From positions 62,369,195 to 62,433,194 of the forward strand of contig CM023540.1 in NCBI GenBank assembly GCA_013350335.1: a DNA stretch of 64,000 nucleotides, written 5' to 3'. The notes under the pieces were generated by a model, which had not been told where the DNA came from, ran no database searches, and saw nothing but the letters and a program-made list of their open reading frames with translations. Both the position numbers and the translations under genes were made by a program. This document shows, piece by piece, positions 11,370-22,600 of this stretch. The stretch's first letter is position 1. The number at the start of each line of letters is the position of its first letter. The stretch comes from Chimonanthus salicifolius. Taxonomy: Eukaryota; Streptophyta; Magnoliopsida; Laurales; Calycanthaceae.

Positions 11370-14300
11370 AACATCCCGGATTTTCCATGCAATTATTATA
11401 TTGGATATTATCTATTTTAATTGTTAAATTTAAGATTTATAGATGGATAAGAATTGGAGCAATGGCCCAATTATGACCCAACGGGTCATGGATAGAGTTT
11501 GAATGAACATAAGTGGGTAAGTGTAATTAAATGGGTCAATTATCCAATTTGGGACCCAATGGGTCAAGATGAATTGATGTTTACGGTAAATGGGTAAAAA
11601 ATTGATTTAATTGGGTCATGTACCCAATTAAGACCTAAGGCATGGGATCCACCTCAAAAAGTGAGGTGGCATGTGTATGAGGTGGCATGTAAGTGGCATC
11701 GGCCAAGTGGGATCTAAATCCACCTCATCAAGTGAGGTGGCGAGTGGTCTAAGGTGACTTGTAGGGTTGGCTACCATGTTGACTTGGTCAACCATGGGTG
11801 AGTTCATGTGTGAGTTCAAGAGGGTTAAGTGAAGTGAGTTGAGTTAAGGAATTATTTAATAAATTCAAGTCTTGAGTTAAGAGTTGCATGGATGAGTTTA
11901 AGTGCTTGAGTTAGGGGAATGAGTTTCATTTAAAGTGAGTTGAGTTGAAAGGGATGTGAAGAGACTCCTATTTGAAATGAGTCAAAGGGAGGTGGAGGGT
12001 TTCCATCTCATAGGAGAGGAAACCCTAGACAAAACCGTTGGGAGTGGGGGGAAGGCTCCAAGTGTAAGCCATGTGTCTCCTTGGTTAATCAAGGGACACA
12101 TGGGAAAGACCAAGATGTAAAGAGGGTGGTTGGGAGGCTAGGGCAAGACACAAAGGGCTCATTCCAAAGCCTAGGGCCGATCCTCTCCCTTAGACAAAAG
12201 AGTTAGAGATTTTCATCTCATCCTCTCCCTCTCTCCCCCTCTCAACCCACACCTCGTTGGCCGAACCCTCCATTAGGAGTTCTTCATCTTAATCCCTCTC
12301 CCTCTCTCATCATACTTGGCCGAATTCTCAAGGTGGAACAAGAGGTTGCAATGCCTCTTCTCATCTGTCTGTTTCACACATTTTCGGCTCTAGACTTAGA
12401 GAAACCAAAGAACGAAGGAGGAAGAATAAAGCACTAAGGAAGGAGCAAGATCAAACCTAAAGAAACGGAGGAGACACGGAATAGGTATGTAATGTTTAAC
12501 GAGGGTTTATTGATTAAAAAGAAGCTAAGGGAACCAGTGGTTTCGGCTATTGAATGGCCTAAACCTATGGGATCCCATATTGGATTGAAAAGAATGGCCA
12601 AAGTGTTATGGGCCGTGGAATGTAAAAATCCATTCAAGGAATAGTAATGAGATGAACATAAAAGTAAAGTATTGTTCAAATCCGAAATATAGGTTTTAGA
12701 GATTGAAAAATGGACAAGACCCTAATTCGGTTAGTGAGCAGGTTTTACTCATGGATTTTAAAATATATGGATGACAATGTATATGTTAAATATAAGGAAT
12801 GAAATTTGTAAGGAAAAGTCAAGCCAAACGTCAAATGAAATAAGGATTGGTCTCGGATGGCTCTGTCTGCAGACGGGTATCACCGTCTGCAGACGGGTCT
12901 TTATCATCCGAGGGACATGTTTCGATCATCTGCGGACGGATAATGAATTGAACATGGTTTTCTGTGGACGGGTAATAAAATGGACAAGAGTTGTTTATGG
13001 ACGGGCATCACCGTCGGTGGACGGATCTTTATCATTCACAGGATGGGTTTTGAGCGTTCACGGACGAATGATGTACTAAGACATGGATTTCAGTGGACAG
13101 GTTGGAAGGCTGAAGGACGGGTGTGGATCGTCCGCAGGACAGGTAACGAATGTGAACTGTCCGAGGGTAGCGGACAGCGGGTATCAGACCTTGACTATGC
13201 GCTGTCTGCGGATGGGTATCGCCGTCTGCAGAAGGGTTTCTATTGTCCGCGGGGCGGGTTTTGACCGTCCGAGGACTGGCGTATGGTGCTGTCTACGGAC
13301 GGGTTCACTGCCTATAGGACAGGTTTTCTACCATCCACGAGACGGGTTTCTACCGTCCGCGGATGGGTTTCTGTCGTCCGCAGGATGGGCTGCGGACGGG
13401 TGACCAACTGTTTTTAAAAAAATAAAGTTTTTATATAATCCTCCTTTTCCAAATGGTTAAGTTTTATTGGAAGGAGGTAAGGAATGGTTTAAAAATTAGA
13501 TAATTAATTTGATTATTTTATATGGTGGAATTCATTGAAGGTAAAAAGATTCTGCAAGCGGGGGTGTGATCGGTTTTGATGAAAACACAAGGATTCAATA
13601 CTTGGACGTGGGTAGGATTCCTACCTTATTGAAACACTTGGACTATGTATATGTAATGGTTTTTAATTCCATGTTTGATGATCTATTTTTTATATCAAAT
13701 GCTTATGTTTTAAGGATGGAATTTAAATGCTATTATGTTTAATATGAAATAGCATGTTTGCGCTCACATCTCATGCATTGCATGGGAGGGAACATATGAG
13801 GGGAGTCCATGCTCCATTTGGGGTATCCAATAAACAAACGTGGGGAGGGATCCGCATTGATTCCGATTGAGAAATGGTATATGATTTTTGAAATGAAAGG
13901 GGAGTCCAAGCTCCGTTCGGTGGGACCGATAAGGCATACGTGGGGAGTCATGACAATGAATACCTTGATGTGGCTTGTTCATCAAGAGGATTATCTATGT
14001 ATTTTTGAGATATGGTTGATGGGCGGGAAATCATAGCATATGACACCCATTGCATGGCATTGATTTAGCATGATTTGATATTATGTATCTATTATGATTT
14101 TTATACTAATCCAATGTGTTTGACCCTACTCGGAATACCTACTAAGCGCGTTGACTGACGCCCTACTTCTACCTTAGATGATGATACAGGGAATGGACGG
14201 AACGATGGATGCGAAAGGAGCCAAGCTTAAGAGCTTGGATAATTCTAGACTTACTTTATTTAAGTTTTATTTCGGACAATGTAATTTGAGTTATTCTCAT

Positions 14301-14654
14301 TTTGGGACTGTAATAACTTAGAACTATCTTGCTATGGTTTGGTTTTATATTTTTTGGACATTTGAACTTAAGTTAATTTATGTGATGGACTTCCTTGCTT
14401 AAAAATGGATAGGGATAGTAACTCTAATCTTATATTAATTTCGCATTACGTTTATTCCACAAGTATAGCCTTATTGTGAGTGAACCGTTTTAGTGGACTT
14501 AGTCCACGCACACGTATGTTTGGCCAGTTAAGGGTCAGGCTTTGGAAGCTCGGAATTTAGCTTGCGTCGTGGAGTCCAGCTCTCTCTCACTCTTTATTTC
14601 GAAAGAAAAAGTATACTCTGATTTTCAGCTAGTGAAAAAGAGCGAGGCGTTACA
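11370..14654 (+). repeat. 5' LTR of gypsy element 2
   Basis: Length 3285. In order: GACCCAACGGGTC-type palindromes (11470-11640); CCACCTC/GAGGTGG hairpins at 11649-11669 and 11720-11740; a CCATG-TTGAC/GTCAACCATGG hairpin at 11774-11797; a GTTTCC/GGAAAC hairpin near 11998-12025; pyrimidine-rich CTCTCCC tracts (12180-12300); a purine-rich leader; donor-like AGGTATGT (GT 12485-12486); the GTCCGCGGAC array (12860-13400); two units with GGAGTCCA and CTCC hairpins (13798-13950); and the terminal GCGTTACA. Frames seen within it do not resemble proteins. Confidence 0.9.
12860..13400 (+). repeat. GC-rich degenerate array of GTCCGCGGAC-type palindromes
   Basis: Roughly 15-20 degenerate units of about 20-30 bases built on GTCTGCAGAC or GTCCGCGGAC followed by GGGTATCACC or GGGTTTCTACC. 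Perfect 10-base palindromes occur at 12865-12874 and 12885-12894. The array is much richer in G+C than the flanks. It occupies the slot that in other LTRs of the window holds GGTTCGGCCAT hairpins. Frames across it have repeated peptides (RGTGFDRPRT-like) but there is no reason to think it is translated. Confidence 0.8.
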
Positions 14655-15095
14655 GTTGGTACTAGAACGAAATCGGAAGTATGAATCTTTCGAAGTAAGA
14701 TTAAGACGATATCATGTCTCACTGACAAGATAAGAATCCCAACTGACCGACTCTTCGGAGTTCGCTGCATAGGGGCGGCATTAATTTACTTTGTTAAAGA
14801 CTCAGACTGAAGCATTTAATCTGAGAGCAACACTTGATGAAAAAGGAATGATAGAAAGGGAAGGACAATCACTATAAAAATGGATTTATCAAACATAGCA
14901 AAATAGGAGATATTTCCCCGAAACAAGAAAACATCGGGATTTCCCCCAAATTGAGAAACAACACTTGATACATAGGAAAGTTCCCAAAAAAAAAAACAAG
15001 AAATACAAGATGCTTATTTGGAAATTCCCCAAACTAGGTAAACACAAAACTTTACGAGAAAGCTAAGTCAAACGATGTTTCAATGGCTTAGGAAA
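14655..15095 (+). other. PBS and untranslated leader of element 2
   Basis: TGGTACTAGAAC at 14657-14668 stands where TGGTATCAGAGC is expected; it has decayed by a few changes. The leader then contains the block shared with elements 1 and C (GTCTCACTGACAAGATAAGA and CTCTTCGGAGTTCGCTGCA, 14718-14770) and tracts such as ATTTCCCCCAAATTGAG (14939-14955). The candidate acceptor CTTAG ends at 15091, five bases before the gag ATG at 15096. Confidence 0.7.
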
Positions 15096-16200
15096 ATGCC
15101 TCCAAGAAGAAGAACTCGACAAAACACGCGTGTGGAGAAGAGGTTCAGCAACCACACCAGGAGGAGGAGCAGAATAGCGTGAATATTCCAGTGGTACCTC
15201 CCAAGCTGTAGAACTTAGTACGGGCTGTGGTCGCTTCCGTTCTACAGCAACATATAAATGGCAATGGAAGTGCGACCACCAATGAAGCACATGATTGAAG
15301 CATGGTTAGAGACTTCCAACAGCAGCGTTCCCCTCATTTCAAAAGGAAAGAAAGACCTGCCGGAGCGGAGAACTGGCTGAGGAACATCACCAAGATTTTG
15401 ACATTACTGAAGATCACCAGTAATGAAGGTAGAATACTGCTGGCTACTTCGAAGTTGATCGATGATGCCGGAAAGTGGTGGGAAGTGATTGAGCGACAAC
15501 GGGCACAAATTCCAACAGGGGAAAGGACTGAGATGACATGGGACTAGTTCTCTGCAATGTTCCTGGATCACTATTTTCTAGAAGAGGAGAAGGAGTTTCA
15601 GACACAAGCATTCATATCTTTGGTGCAGGGCACCATGACTGTGTCTGAGTATCATTAGGAGTTTCTCCGTCTATCATGTTATGCTTTATACATGGTGGAC
15701 ACAGAATACAGGAAGGCTCGTAAATTTGAACGGGGCCTTCGACCAAGCATCAGGGTCAAAGTGACTATCTTCAAGTCACCTACATTGGCAGAAGTGGTCA
15801 GTCGAACTACCATAGCTGAGCAAGAGCTGACAGAGACCGTTCGGTTTGTGGATAACCACCGAGGCCAAAGGGGGGAAGTGTTTTTTGACCAAACAAGAGG
15901 TTTCGACCCAACTTTGGGAGACTATCACCTTCTACTGGGTCAACTGGAGGCTTTCGTCCCAATCAGTCCTCCACATCAGCATCAGTCTCTCAGGTTCTGC
16001 GAGGTGTGAGCATTTGTTTTTAGAGTGGCCAGTAGGGCCATTCAAGAGGGAGTGTCCACAGAATAGTAGACCTTCTCACTACAGGGGTTCATTTCATCCT
16101 CCAACTCGAGCAGCTCATTCACAAGTATCCAGAGCATACAACCAGACAAGACAGGCACCTAATCCGACAGGATCTGGACGACTGTATACTTTGGCTCCTC
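15096..16200 (+). pseudogene. Gypsy gag with stops and frameshifts (element 2)
   Basis: The start at 15096 (MPPRRRTRQN) is the one aligned with the other elements. A frameshift follows within about 25 codons. The recovered frame has VNIPVVPP, then stop codons at about 15210 and 15297, then MVRDFQQQ and the gag core (HFKRKERPAGAENWLRNITKILTLLK..., KWWEVIE) to a stop at 15545. After that come [25 protein letters not shown] (15692 on) and TLAEVVSRTTIAEQE. The CCHC knuckle region (about 16005-16055) keeps only the FKREC half; the first cysteines are lost in a frame change. Gag cannot be made from this copy. Confidence 0.85.
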
Positions 16201-16574
16201 ATCCAGAGACGGTGGATCACTCAGTGATTCAAGGTATGGCAGTAGTTGGTAGTTCTTATGCTTTCGTATTATTTGATTCCAGAGCATCCCACTCCTTTGT
16301 ATCTGCTGCATTTATATCTGCTACTGGCATTTTAGTACAACAATTGTCCACCGCACTTACTATTGTATCCCCCATTGAAGACACATCACTGGGACTTATA
16401 TGCACAGCGGTAAACACTGAACTTACTAGATTCAGATTCGAGTTCAATTATCTGGTACTCGAGATGACTGAGTACGACATCATTTTTGGCATGGATTGGT
16501 TGGTTAACTTCCAGGCCAGCATTGACTGCCATCTCTGCAGGGTGATATTTTGGTCACCCGAGGGAAAGTGATAC
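16201..16574 (+). pseudogene. Gypsy protease with mutated triad DSR (element 2)
   Basis: The frame reads [28 protein letters not shown]. The catalytic Asp-Ser-Gly is Asp-Ser-Arg here (codons 16275-16283; GGA changed to AGA), so the enzyme should be inactive. The rest of the fold is readable, including SLGLICTAVNTEL and EYDIIFGMDWL, and ends WSPEGK-stop at 16569-16571. Element C keeps DSG at the same place. Confidence 0.88.
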
Positions 16575-17465
16575 GTGGTACACGCCAACAAACAAAGCAT
16601 CCCGATGACCAGGAGACTACATGAAGAATTGAACCACCTTGTATTGAACAGCATCAGACTAGACAAGACATCGGTGGCTGAACTAGCGGCGGTAGTGAAA
16701 GACTATGCAGAGGTATTCCCGACAGAACTCCCTGGCTTGCCACCAAAGAGGGAGATTGATTTTGCGATCAAGTTGTATACTAGCACTACTCCATTGTCAT
16801 TGCCGCATTACCGGATGGCCCCAGCTGAGATGTCAGAGTTAAAGAAGCAAATTGATCAACTGCTCAGACTAGGATGCATTCGGAACAACACATCATCTTG
16901 AAAAACCCTGGTATTATTTGTGAAGAAGAAGGATGGTCCGCTTCAGATGTGCGTAGATTACAAGAAATTGAACCAGTTGACAGTCAGAAACAAGTACCCT
17001 CTATCCAGGATTGATGATCTATTCGATCTGGTTCCAGTCAGTTCTCCACGATTGATCTGATGTTAGGCTACCATCAAATCCGAGTCAGGGATGAAGACAT
17101 AGATAAGACGGCTTTCAGAACGCGGTATGGACTATATGAGTATGTGGTCATGCCGTTTGGACCTACCAATGCACCAGCTATATTTATGGATCTGATGAAC
17201 AGGATCTTTCGTCCTTTCTTGGACAAGTTTGTAATTGTTTTCACTGATAACATCCTGATTTATTCTAAAAGTCGGGAGGAGCATGCTGAGCATTTACGGA
17301 TAGTTCTAGACACCCTAAAGAAGAATCAGTTGTATGCCAAAGCAAGCAAGTGTGAATTGTGGCTATTTGAGGTTAACATCTTAGGGCACGTCATAACAGC
17401 GAAAGGTATAGCCGTGGACCCGGCTAAAGTGCAGCAGTTAAAGAATCGAAAGCTCCAAGGAATGT
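16575..17465 (+). pseudogene. Gypsy reverse transcriptase, active site FTDN (element 2)
   Basis: The linker ([34 protein letters not shown]) leads into [21 protein letters not shown], a stop at 16901, [22 protein letters not shown], a frameshift near 17035, then [38 protein letters not shown]. The catalytic block at 17240-17251 reads Phe-Thr-Asp-Asn: the second catalytic aspartate has become Asn, and the residue before the pair is Thr. The thumb region follows ([44 protein letters not shown]) to about 17450. Inactive by stop, frameshift and active-site loss. Confidence 0.88.
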
Positions 17466-17995
17466 GACCGAAATCCACAGCTTTCTGGGATTGCCAGGTT
17501 ATTATAGGAAGTTTAATATGGACTTCTCCAAGATTTCATCTCCACTTACCCGACTCACTTAGAAAGAAGTCAAATTTGAATGGTCTGATGTATGCAACCG
17601 ATGATTCGAAGAACTGAAGGAGAGGCTTACGATTGCTCCTATTCTAATTTTGCTGGAAAGAGGCAAGGGCTATGAAGTATATTGTGATGCTTCAGGAGAT
17701 GGACTTGGGTGTTCTCTCACTCAAAGTCAACACGTATTGGCTTATGGTTCAAGGTAGTTGAAAATTCATGAACACCACTATCACACGCATGATCTGGAAT
17801 TAGCCACAGTGATCTTCACTCTCAAAAGTTGGAGACACTATCTTTATGGTGAGAAGTCTTAGTTATTTTCTGATCACAAAAGTTCGAAATATTTGTTTGA
17901 TCAGAAGGAACTCAACATGAGGCAGTGCAGATGGATGGAATATCTGTAAAATTATGAGTTCGCGCTTCGATATCATCCGGCCAAGGCGAACAAAG
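17466..17995 (+). pseudogene. Gypsy RNase H (element 2)
   Basis: Reading resumes in a different frame: IHSFLGLPGYYRKFNMDFSKISSPLTRLT, stop at about 17561, FEELKERLTIAPIL, YEVYCDASGDGLGCSLTQ (catalytic Asp of the CDAS block at about 17687), YGSR-stop, [26 protein letters not shown] (17775-17850), stop at 17862, then FSDHKSSKYLF and the end block RWMEYL-stop. At least five in-frame stops. RNase H would remove template RNA during cDNA synthesis. Confidence 0.82.
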
Positions 17996-19170
17996 TGGCA
18001 GATGCCCTGAGTCGCATGTCACATGCAACAGTGGCCAGTTTGATTATGAAGGAATGGGAAATACTGAATACCATTCGAGAGTTCAATTTGTACATCAAGA
18101 ACCATGGGAGTATGTATAATCTAATCGTATGGTCCAACATGGTTTCCAAGATTGAACAGGAACAACGGACAGATCTGGAAGTGGAAGAGATATGGGCTAA
18201 AATGTTTACTGGTGAGGTTGTACAGGAATGGGAGTTACGACCGGGGCAGAATCTTTTATTCCGAGGTGGGACATATGTGCTTCAAAGCTGTAGAAGAGAG
18301 TTATTAATCGAGGCACACCAAACCAAACTCTCTATTCATCTGGGTAGCACCAAGATGTATCATGATCTGAAGAGACACTATTGGTGGCATGGACTTAAAA
18401 GAGATGTGGCAAAGTTTGTTGCTCATTGCCTGACTTGTCAGCAGGTCAAGACTGAACATCAGAAACCACTAGGATTACTCAAACCCTTACTAGTATCGGA
18501 GTGGTAATGGGAACATATTTCCATGGATTTTGTGACAGGGTTGCCAAGGTCATCAAAGGGCAACGATGCAATATGGGTCGTGGTAGATCGATTGACCAAG
18601 TCTGCATACTTTCTTCCCATCAAGATGACAGATTTATCTGAGACTTTGCGACGACTGTATATGAAGGATATCATCAGGCTACATGGTATCCCTAGGACTA
18701 TTGTGTCCGACAGAGATGGCTGATTCAGTGGTAGGGTGTGGCAGAGCATGTAGGCGGCTATGGGCATGAATTTATTGATCAGCACAACTTTTCATCCACG
18801 GACTGATGGTCAGTCAGAGAGGATAATACAGACATTGGAGGATATACTGAGAGCATGTATGTTAGACTTCAAGGGTGGATGGGAGGATCATTTATCGCTG
18901 GTTGAGTTCTCTTACAACAACAGTTACCAGGCAAGTCTCCAAATGGCTCCATTCGTGGTGTTGTATGGTAGACCTTGTAGATCACCAGTGTGTTGGACAG
19001 AGGCCAGTGAGCCTGCACTTTTTGGAATCGAGTTAGTTACAGAGACCACGGAACAGATTAAGTTAATACGACAGCATCTACTCACTGTACAGAGTCGTCA
19101 AAGAGCTACGCTGAGAAGAGGAGGAGGTTCCTTGAGTTCGAAGTGGGAGACTTGGTATTCTTGAAAGTCT
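17996..19170 (+). pseudogene. Gypsy integrase: zinc domain and DD35E core (element 2)
   Basis: The frame is open from VADALSRMSH (17996) to a stop at 18505. The zinc-binding region has His residues in EAHQTKLSIHLGSTKMYHDL and cysteines in HCLTCQQVK (about 18310-18445). The core has catalytic residues Asp at 18526 (MDFVTGLP), Asp at 18709 (IVSDRDG) and Glu at 18817 (GQSERIIQTLED). The last two are 36 codons apart, the exact DD35E spacing. Stops at about 18721 and 18751 and a frameshift near 19150 break it. The three catalytic residues are preserved although the frame is not. Confidence 0.9.
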
Positions 19171-19563
19171 CGCCACGAAAGGGATACATGCGATTTGGGA
19201 AGAAAGGGAAACTGTCCGCCTAGATTTGTGGGGTCGTTTCCAATCCAAAAGAGGGTGGGGGAAGTGGCTTATCAATTAACACTTCCTCCACAGTTGTCAT
19301 CTTTACACGATGTATTCCATGTTTCTATGTTGAGGAAATACAATCCAAATCCTTCACACGTGTTGAACGTGCAAGATGTTGATGTGCAAAGCGACATGAC
19401 TTATGTTGAAAGGTCAGTCAGAGTGATCGGGAATGAACAAAGGGTGTTACGGAACCGAGCCATTCAGTTCGTCAAGATGGAATGGGATCGACATGGTAAT
19501 GAGGAAGCCACCTGGGAACTTGAATCAGAAATGAAAGCAGCTCATCCAGAGTTTTTTGTATAA
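19171..19563 (+). pseudogene. Integrase C-terminus with chromodomain-like tail (element 2)
   Basis: The stretch reads PPRFVGSFPIQKRVGEVAYQLTLPP and LHDVFHVSMLRKYNPNPSHV, the usual C-terminal integrase block of plant gypsy elements. The tail is VLRNRAIQFVKMEWDRHGNEEATWELESEMKAAHPEFF-stop at 19561. The pattern of KV/KMEW, EATWE and a final HPEFF resembles the degenerate chromodomain of Tekay/Del-type chromoviruses, thought to guide insertion to heterochromatin. This supports the lineage call; a profile search would settle it. Confidence 0.78.
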
Positions 19564-19608
19564 GTTGTTTGAAACCCTACTTTGCTCAATTTTCTGGATG
19601 AAAATTTC

Positions 19609-19617
19609 AAAAGAGGG
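19609..19617 (+). other. Polypurine tract of element 2
   Basis: AAAAGAGGG followed by TAATAT stands just before the 3' LTR start (19624), the position of the plus-strand primer. Confidence 0.75.
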
Positions 19618-19623
19618 TAATAT

Positions 19624-22600
19624 TGTAACATCCCGAATTTTCAATGCAATTATTATATTGGATATTATCTATTTTAATTGTTAAATTTAAGATTTATAGA
19701 TGGAATGAATGTTAGATGGATAAGAATTGGGGCAACGGACCCAATTATGACCCAACGGGTCATGGATAGAGTTTGAATGAAAATAAGTGGGTAAGTGTAA
19801 TTAAATGGGTCAATTTACCCAATTTGGGACCCAATGGGTCAAGATGAATTGATGTTGAAGGTAAATGGGTAAAGAATTGATTTAATCGGGTCATGTACCC
19901 AATTAAGACCTAAGGCATGAGATCCACCTCAAAAAGTGAGGTGGCATGTGTATGAGGTGGCATCGCCAAGTGGGATCCAAATCCACCTCATCAAGTGAGG
20001 TGGCGAGTGGTCTAAGGTGACATGTAGGGTTGGCAACCATGGTTGACTTGGTCAACCATGGGTGAGTTCATGGGTGAGTTCAAGAGGGTTAAGTGAAGTG
20101 AGTTAAGTTAAGGAATTATTTAATAAATTCAAGTCTTGAGTTAAGAGTTGCATGGATGAGTTCAAGTGCTTGAGTTAGGGGAATGAGTTTCATTTAAAGT
20201 GACTTGAGTTGAAAGGGATGTGAAGAGACTCCCATTTGAAATGAGTCAAAGGGAGGTGGAGGGTTTCCATCTCATAGGAGAGGAAACCCTATACAAAACA
20301 GTTGGGAGTGGGGGGAAGGCTCCAAGTGTAAGCCATGTGTCTCCTTGGTTAACCAAGGGACACATGGGAAAGACCAAGATGTAAAGAGGGTGGTTGGGAG
20401 GCTAGGGCAAGATACAAAGGGCTCATTCCAAAGCCTAGGGCTGATCCTCTCCCTTAGACAAAGAGTTAGAGATTTTCATCTCATCCTCTCCCTCTCTGCC
20501 CATCTCAACCTACACCTCTTTGCCCAAACCCTCCATTAGGAGTTCTTCATCTCAATCCTCTCCCTCTCTCATCATACTTGGCCGAATTCTCAAGGTGGAA
20601 CAAGAGGCTGCATTGCCTCTTCTCATCTGTCTGTCTCACACATTTTTGGCTCTAAACTTAGAGAAACCAAAGAACGAAGGAGGAAGAATAAAGCACTAAG
20701 GAAGGAGCAAGATCAGACCTAAAGAAACGGAGGACACATAGAATAGGTATGTAATGTTTAACGAGGGTTTATTGATTAAAAAGAAGCTAAGGGAACCATG
20801 GTTTCGGCTATGGAATGGCCTAAACCATGGGGTCCCATACTGGATTGAAAAGAATGGCCAAAGTGTTATGGGCCGTGGAATGTAAAAATTCATTCAAGGA
20901 ATAGCAATGAGATGAACATAAAAATAAAGTATTGTTCAAATCCGAAATATGGTTTTAGAGACTGAAAAATGGACAAGACCCTAATTCAGTTAGTGAGCAG
21001 GGTTTACTCATGGATTTTAATATATATGGATGATAATGTATATGTTAAATATAAGGAATGAAATTCGTAAGGAAAAGTCAAGCCAAACGTCAAATGAAAT
21101 AAGGATTGGTCTCGGATGGCTTTGTCTGCAGACGGGTATCACCGTGCGCGGACAGGTGTTTATCATCCGCGGGACAGGTTTCGACCGTCCGCGGACGGAT
21201 AATGAATTGAACATGAGTTTTCTGTGGACGGGTATCACCGTCTGCGGACAGGTCTTTATCATCCGCGGGACAGGTTTCGACCATTCGCAGACGGATAATG
21301 AACTAGGCATGATTTTTTGTGTGTAATAGCCCGGATCTTCAATGCAATAAATATATTGGCTATTATTTATTTTGATTGTTAAAAATTAAGATTCATAGAT
21401 GGAATGGATGTGTAATGGATAAGAATTGGAGCAATGGCCCAAGTATGGTCCAATAGATCATGGATAGGATTAAGTCTATTTAATTGGGTCAATGTGGTCA
21501 ATTGGGTCAAATGCCCAATTGGGACCCAATGGGTCAAGATGAATTGATGATTAGGGTAAATGGGTAAGCAATGGATTTAATCGGGTTATGGACCCAATTA
21601 AGATCAAAGGCATGGGGTCCACCTCATCAAGTGAGGTCGCAAGTGTATGAGGTAATATCAAAGTGGCATAGCCAAGTGAGACCCAACTCCACCTCATCCA
21701 GTGAGGTGGCGTGTGGACTAAGGCACATGTGGGGCCGGCCACCATGGTTGACTTGGTCAACCATGGGTGAGTTCAAAGGTGAGTCCAAGAGGATTAAGTG
21801 AGGTGAGTGGAGTTAAGGAATTACTTAATTTAGAATAAGTCCAAGTGCTTGAGTTAGGAGTTGAGTTTCATTTAAATGAAGTGAGTTGAATGGGTGGTGA
21901 GTCCAATGGAAGATGAAAAGATGGAGTGAGTCAAAGGGGAGGTGGAGGGTTTCCATCTCAATGGAAACCCTAGACACAAAAACGTTGGAGAGGGTGTGTG
22001 TGCCATGTGGAAGGCATGCATCCTCTTGGTTAGTCAAGGGACTCATGGGGAAGACTCCACATTGAATGAGGGTGGTTGGGAGGTGAGGTCTTGTCCAAGA
22101 AACCCTAAACAAGATGGAAAGGGCTAACTCTTCATCTCATTCACTCTCTCCCTCTATCAAGCTCTCCCTTGGCCGACCTCTCACTAGACAAGAAAAAGAC
22201 TTAGAGTGTTTTCCATCTCAACTCCTCTCCCTCTCACCAAAACCCTAAGGTCGACCCCTCTCTTTGAGACAAAGATAACTTAAGAGTTTTCATCTCACTC
22301 TCCCTCTCTCCCCCTCTCAAACTTTCACTCCTTGGCGAAGCCCTCTCTTGGCTGATGATCAAGGAGGAAAAAGAAAAGACTAAGGAAGGAGAAGAACGGA
22401 GGAGCAAAGCGGAACGAAAGAAAATGGAGGAGTCACGGAATCGGTAAGTATTACTTAACAAGATTTATAAATTAAAAGGAGGTTAAGGGAACCATGGCTT
22501 CGGCTATGGAATGGCCGAAACCATGGGGTTCCATATGGATTGAAAGTGGTTGGCCAAAATGTTATGGGCCATGGATTTAAAATCCATCCAAGGAATGAGA

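Noticed and set aside
12771..13403. Overlapping frames with repeated peptides (RGTGFDRPRT-like).
   Set aside because: They follow from the GC-rich palindrome array in the LTR and are in all three frames.
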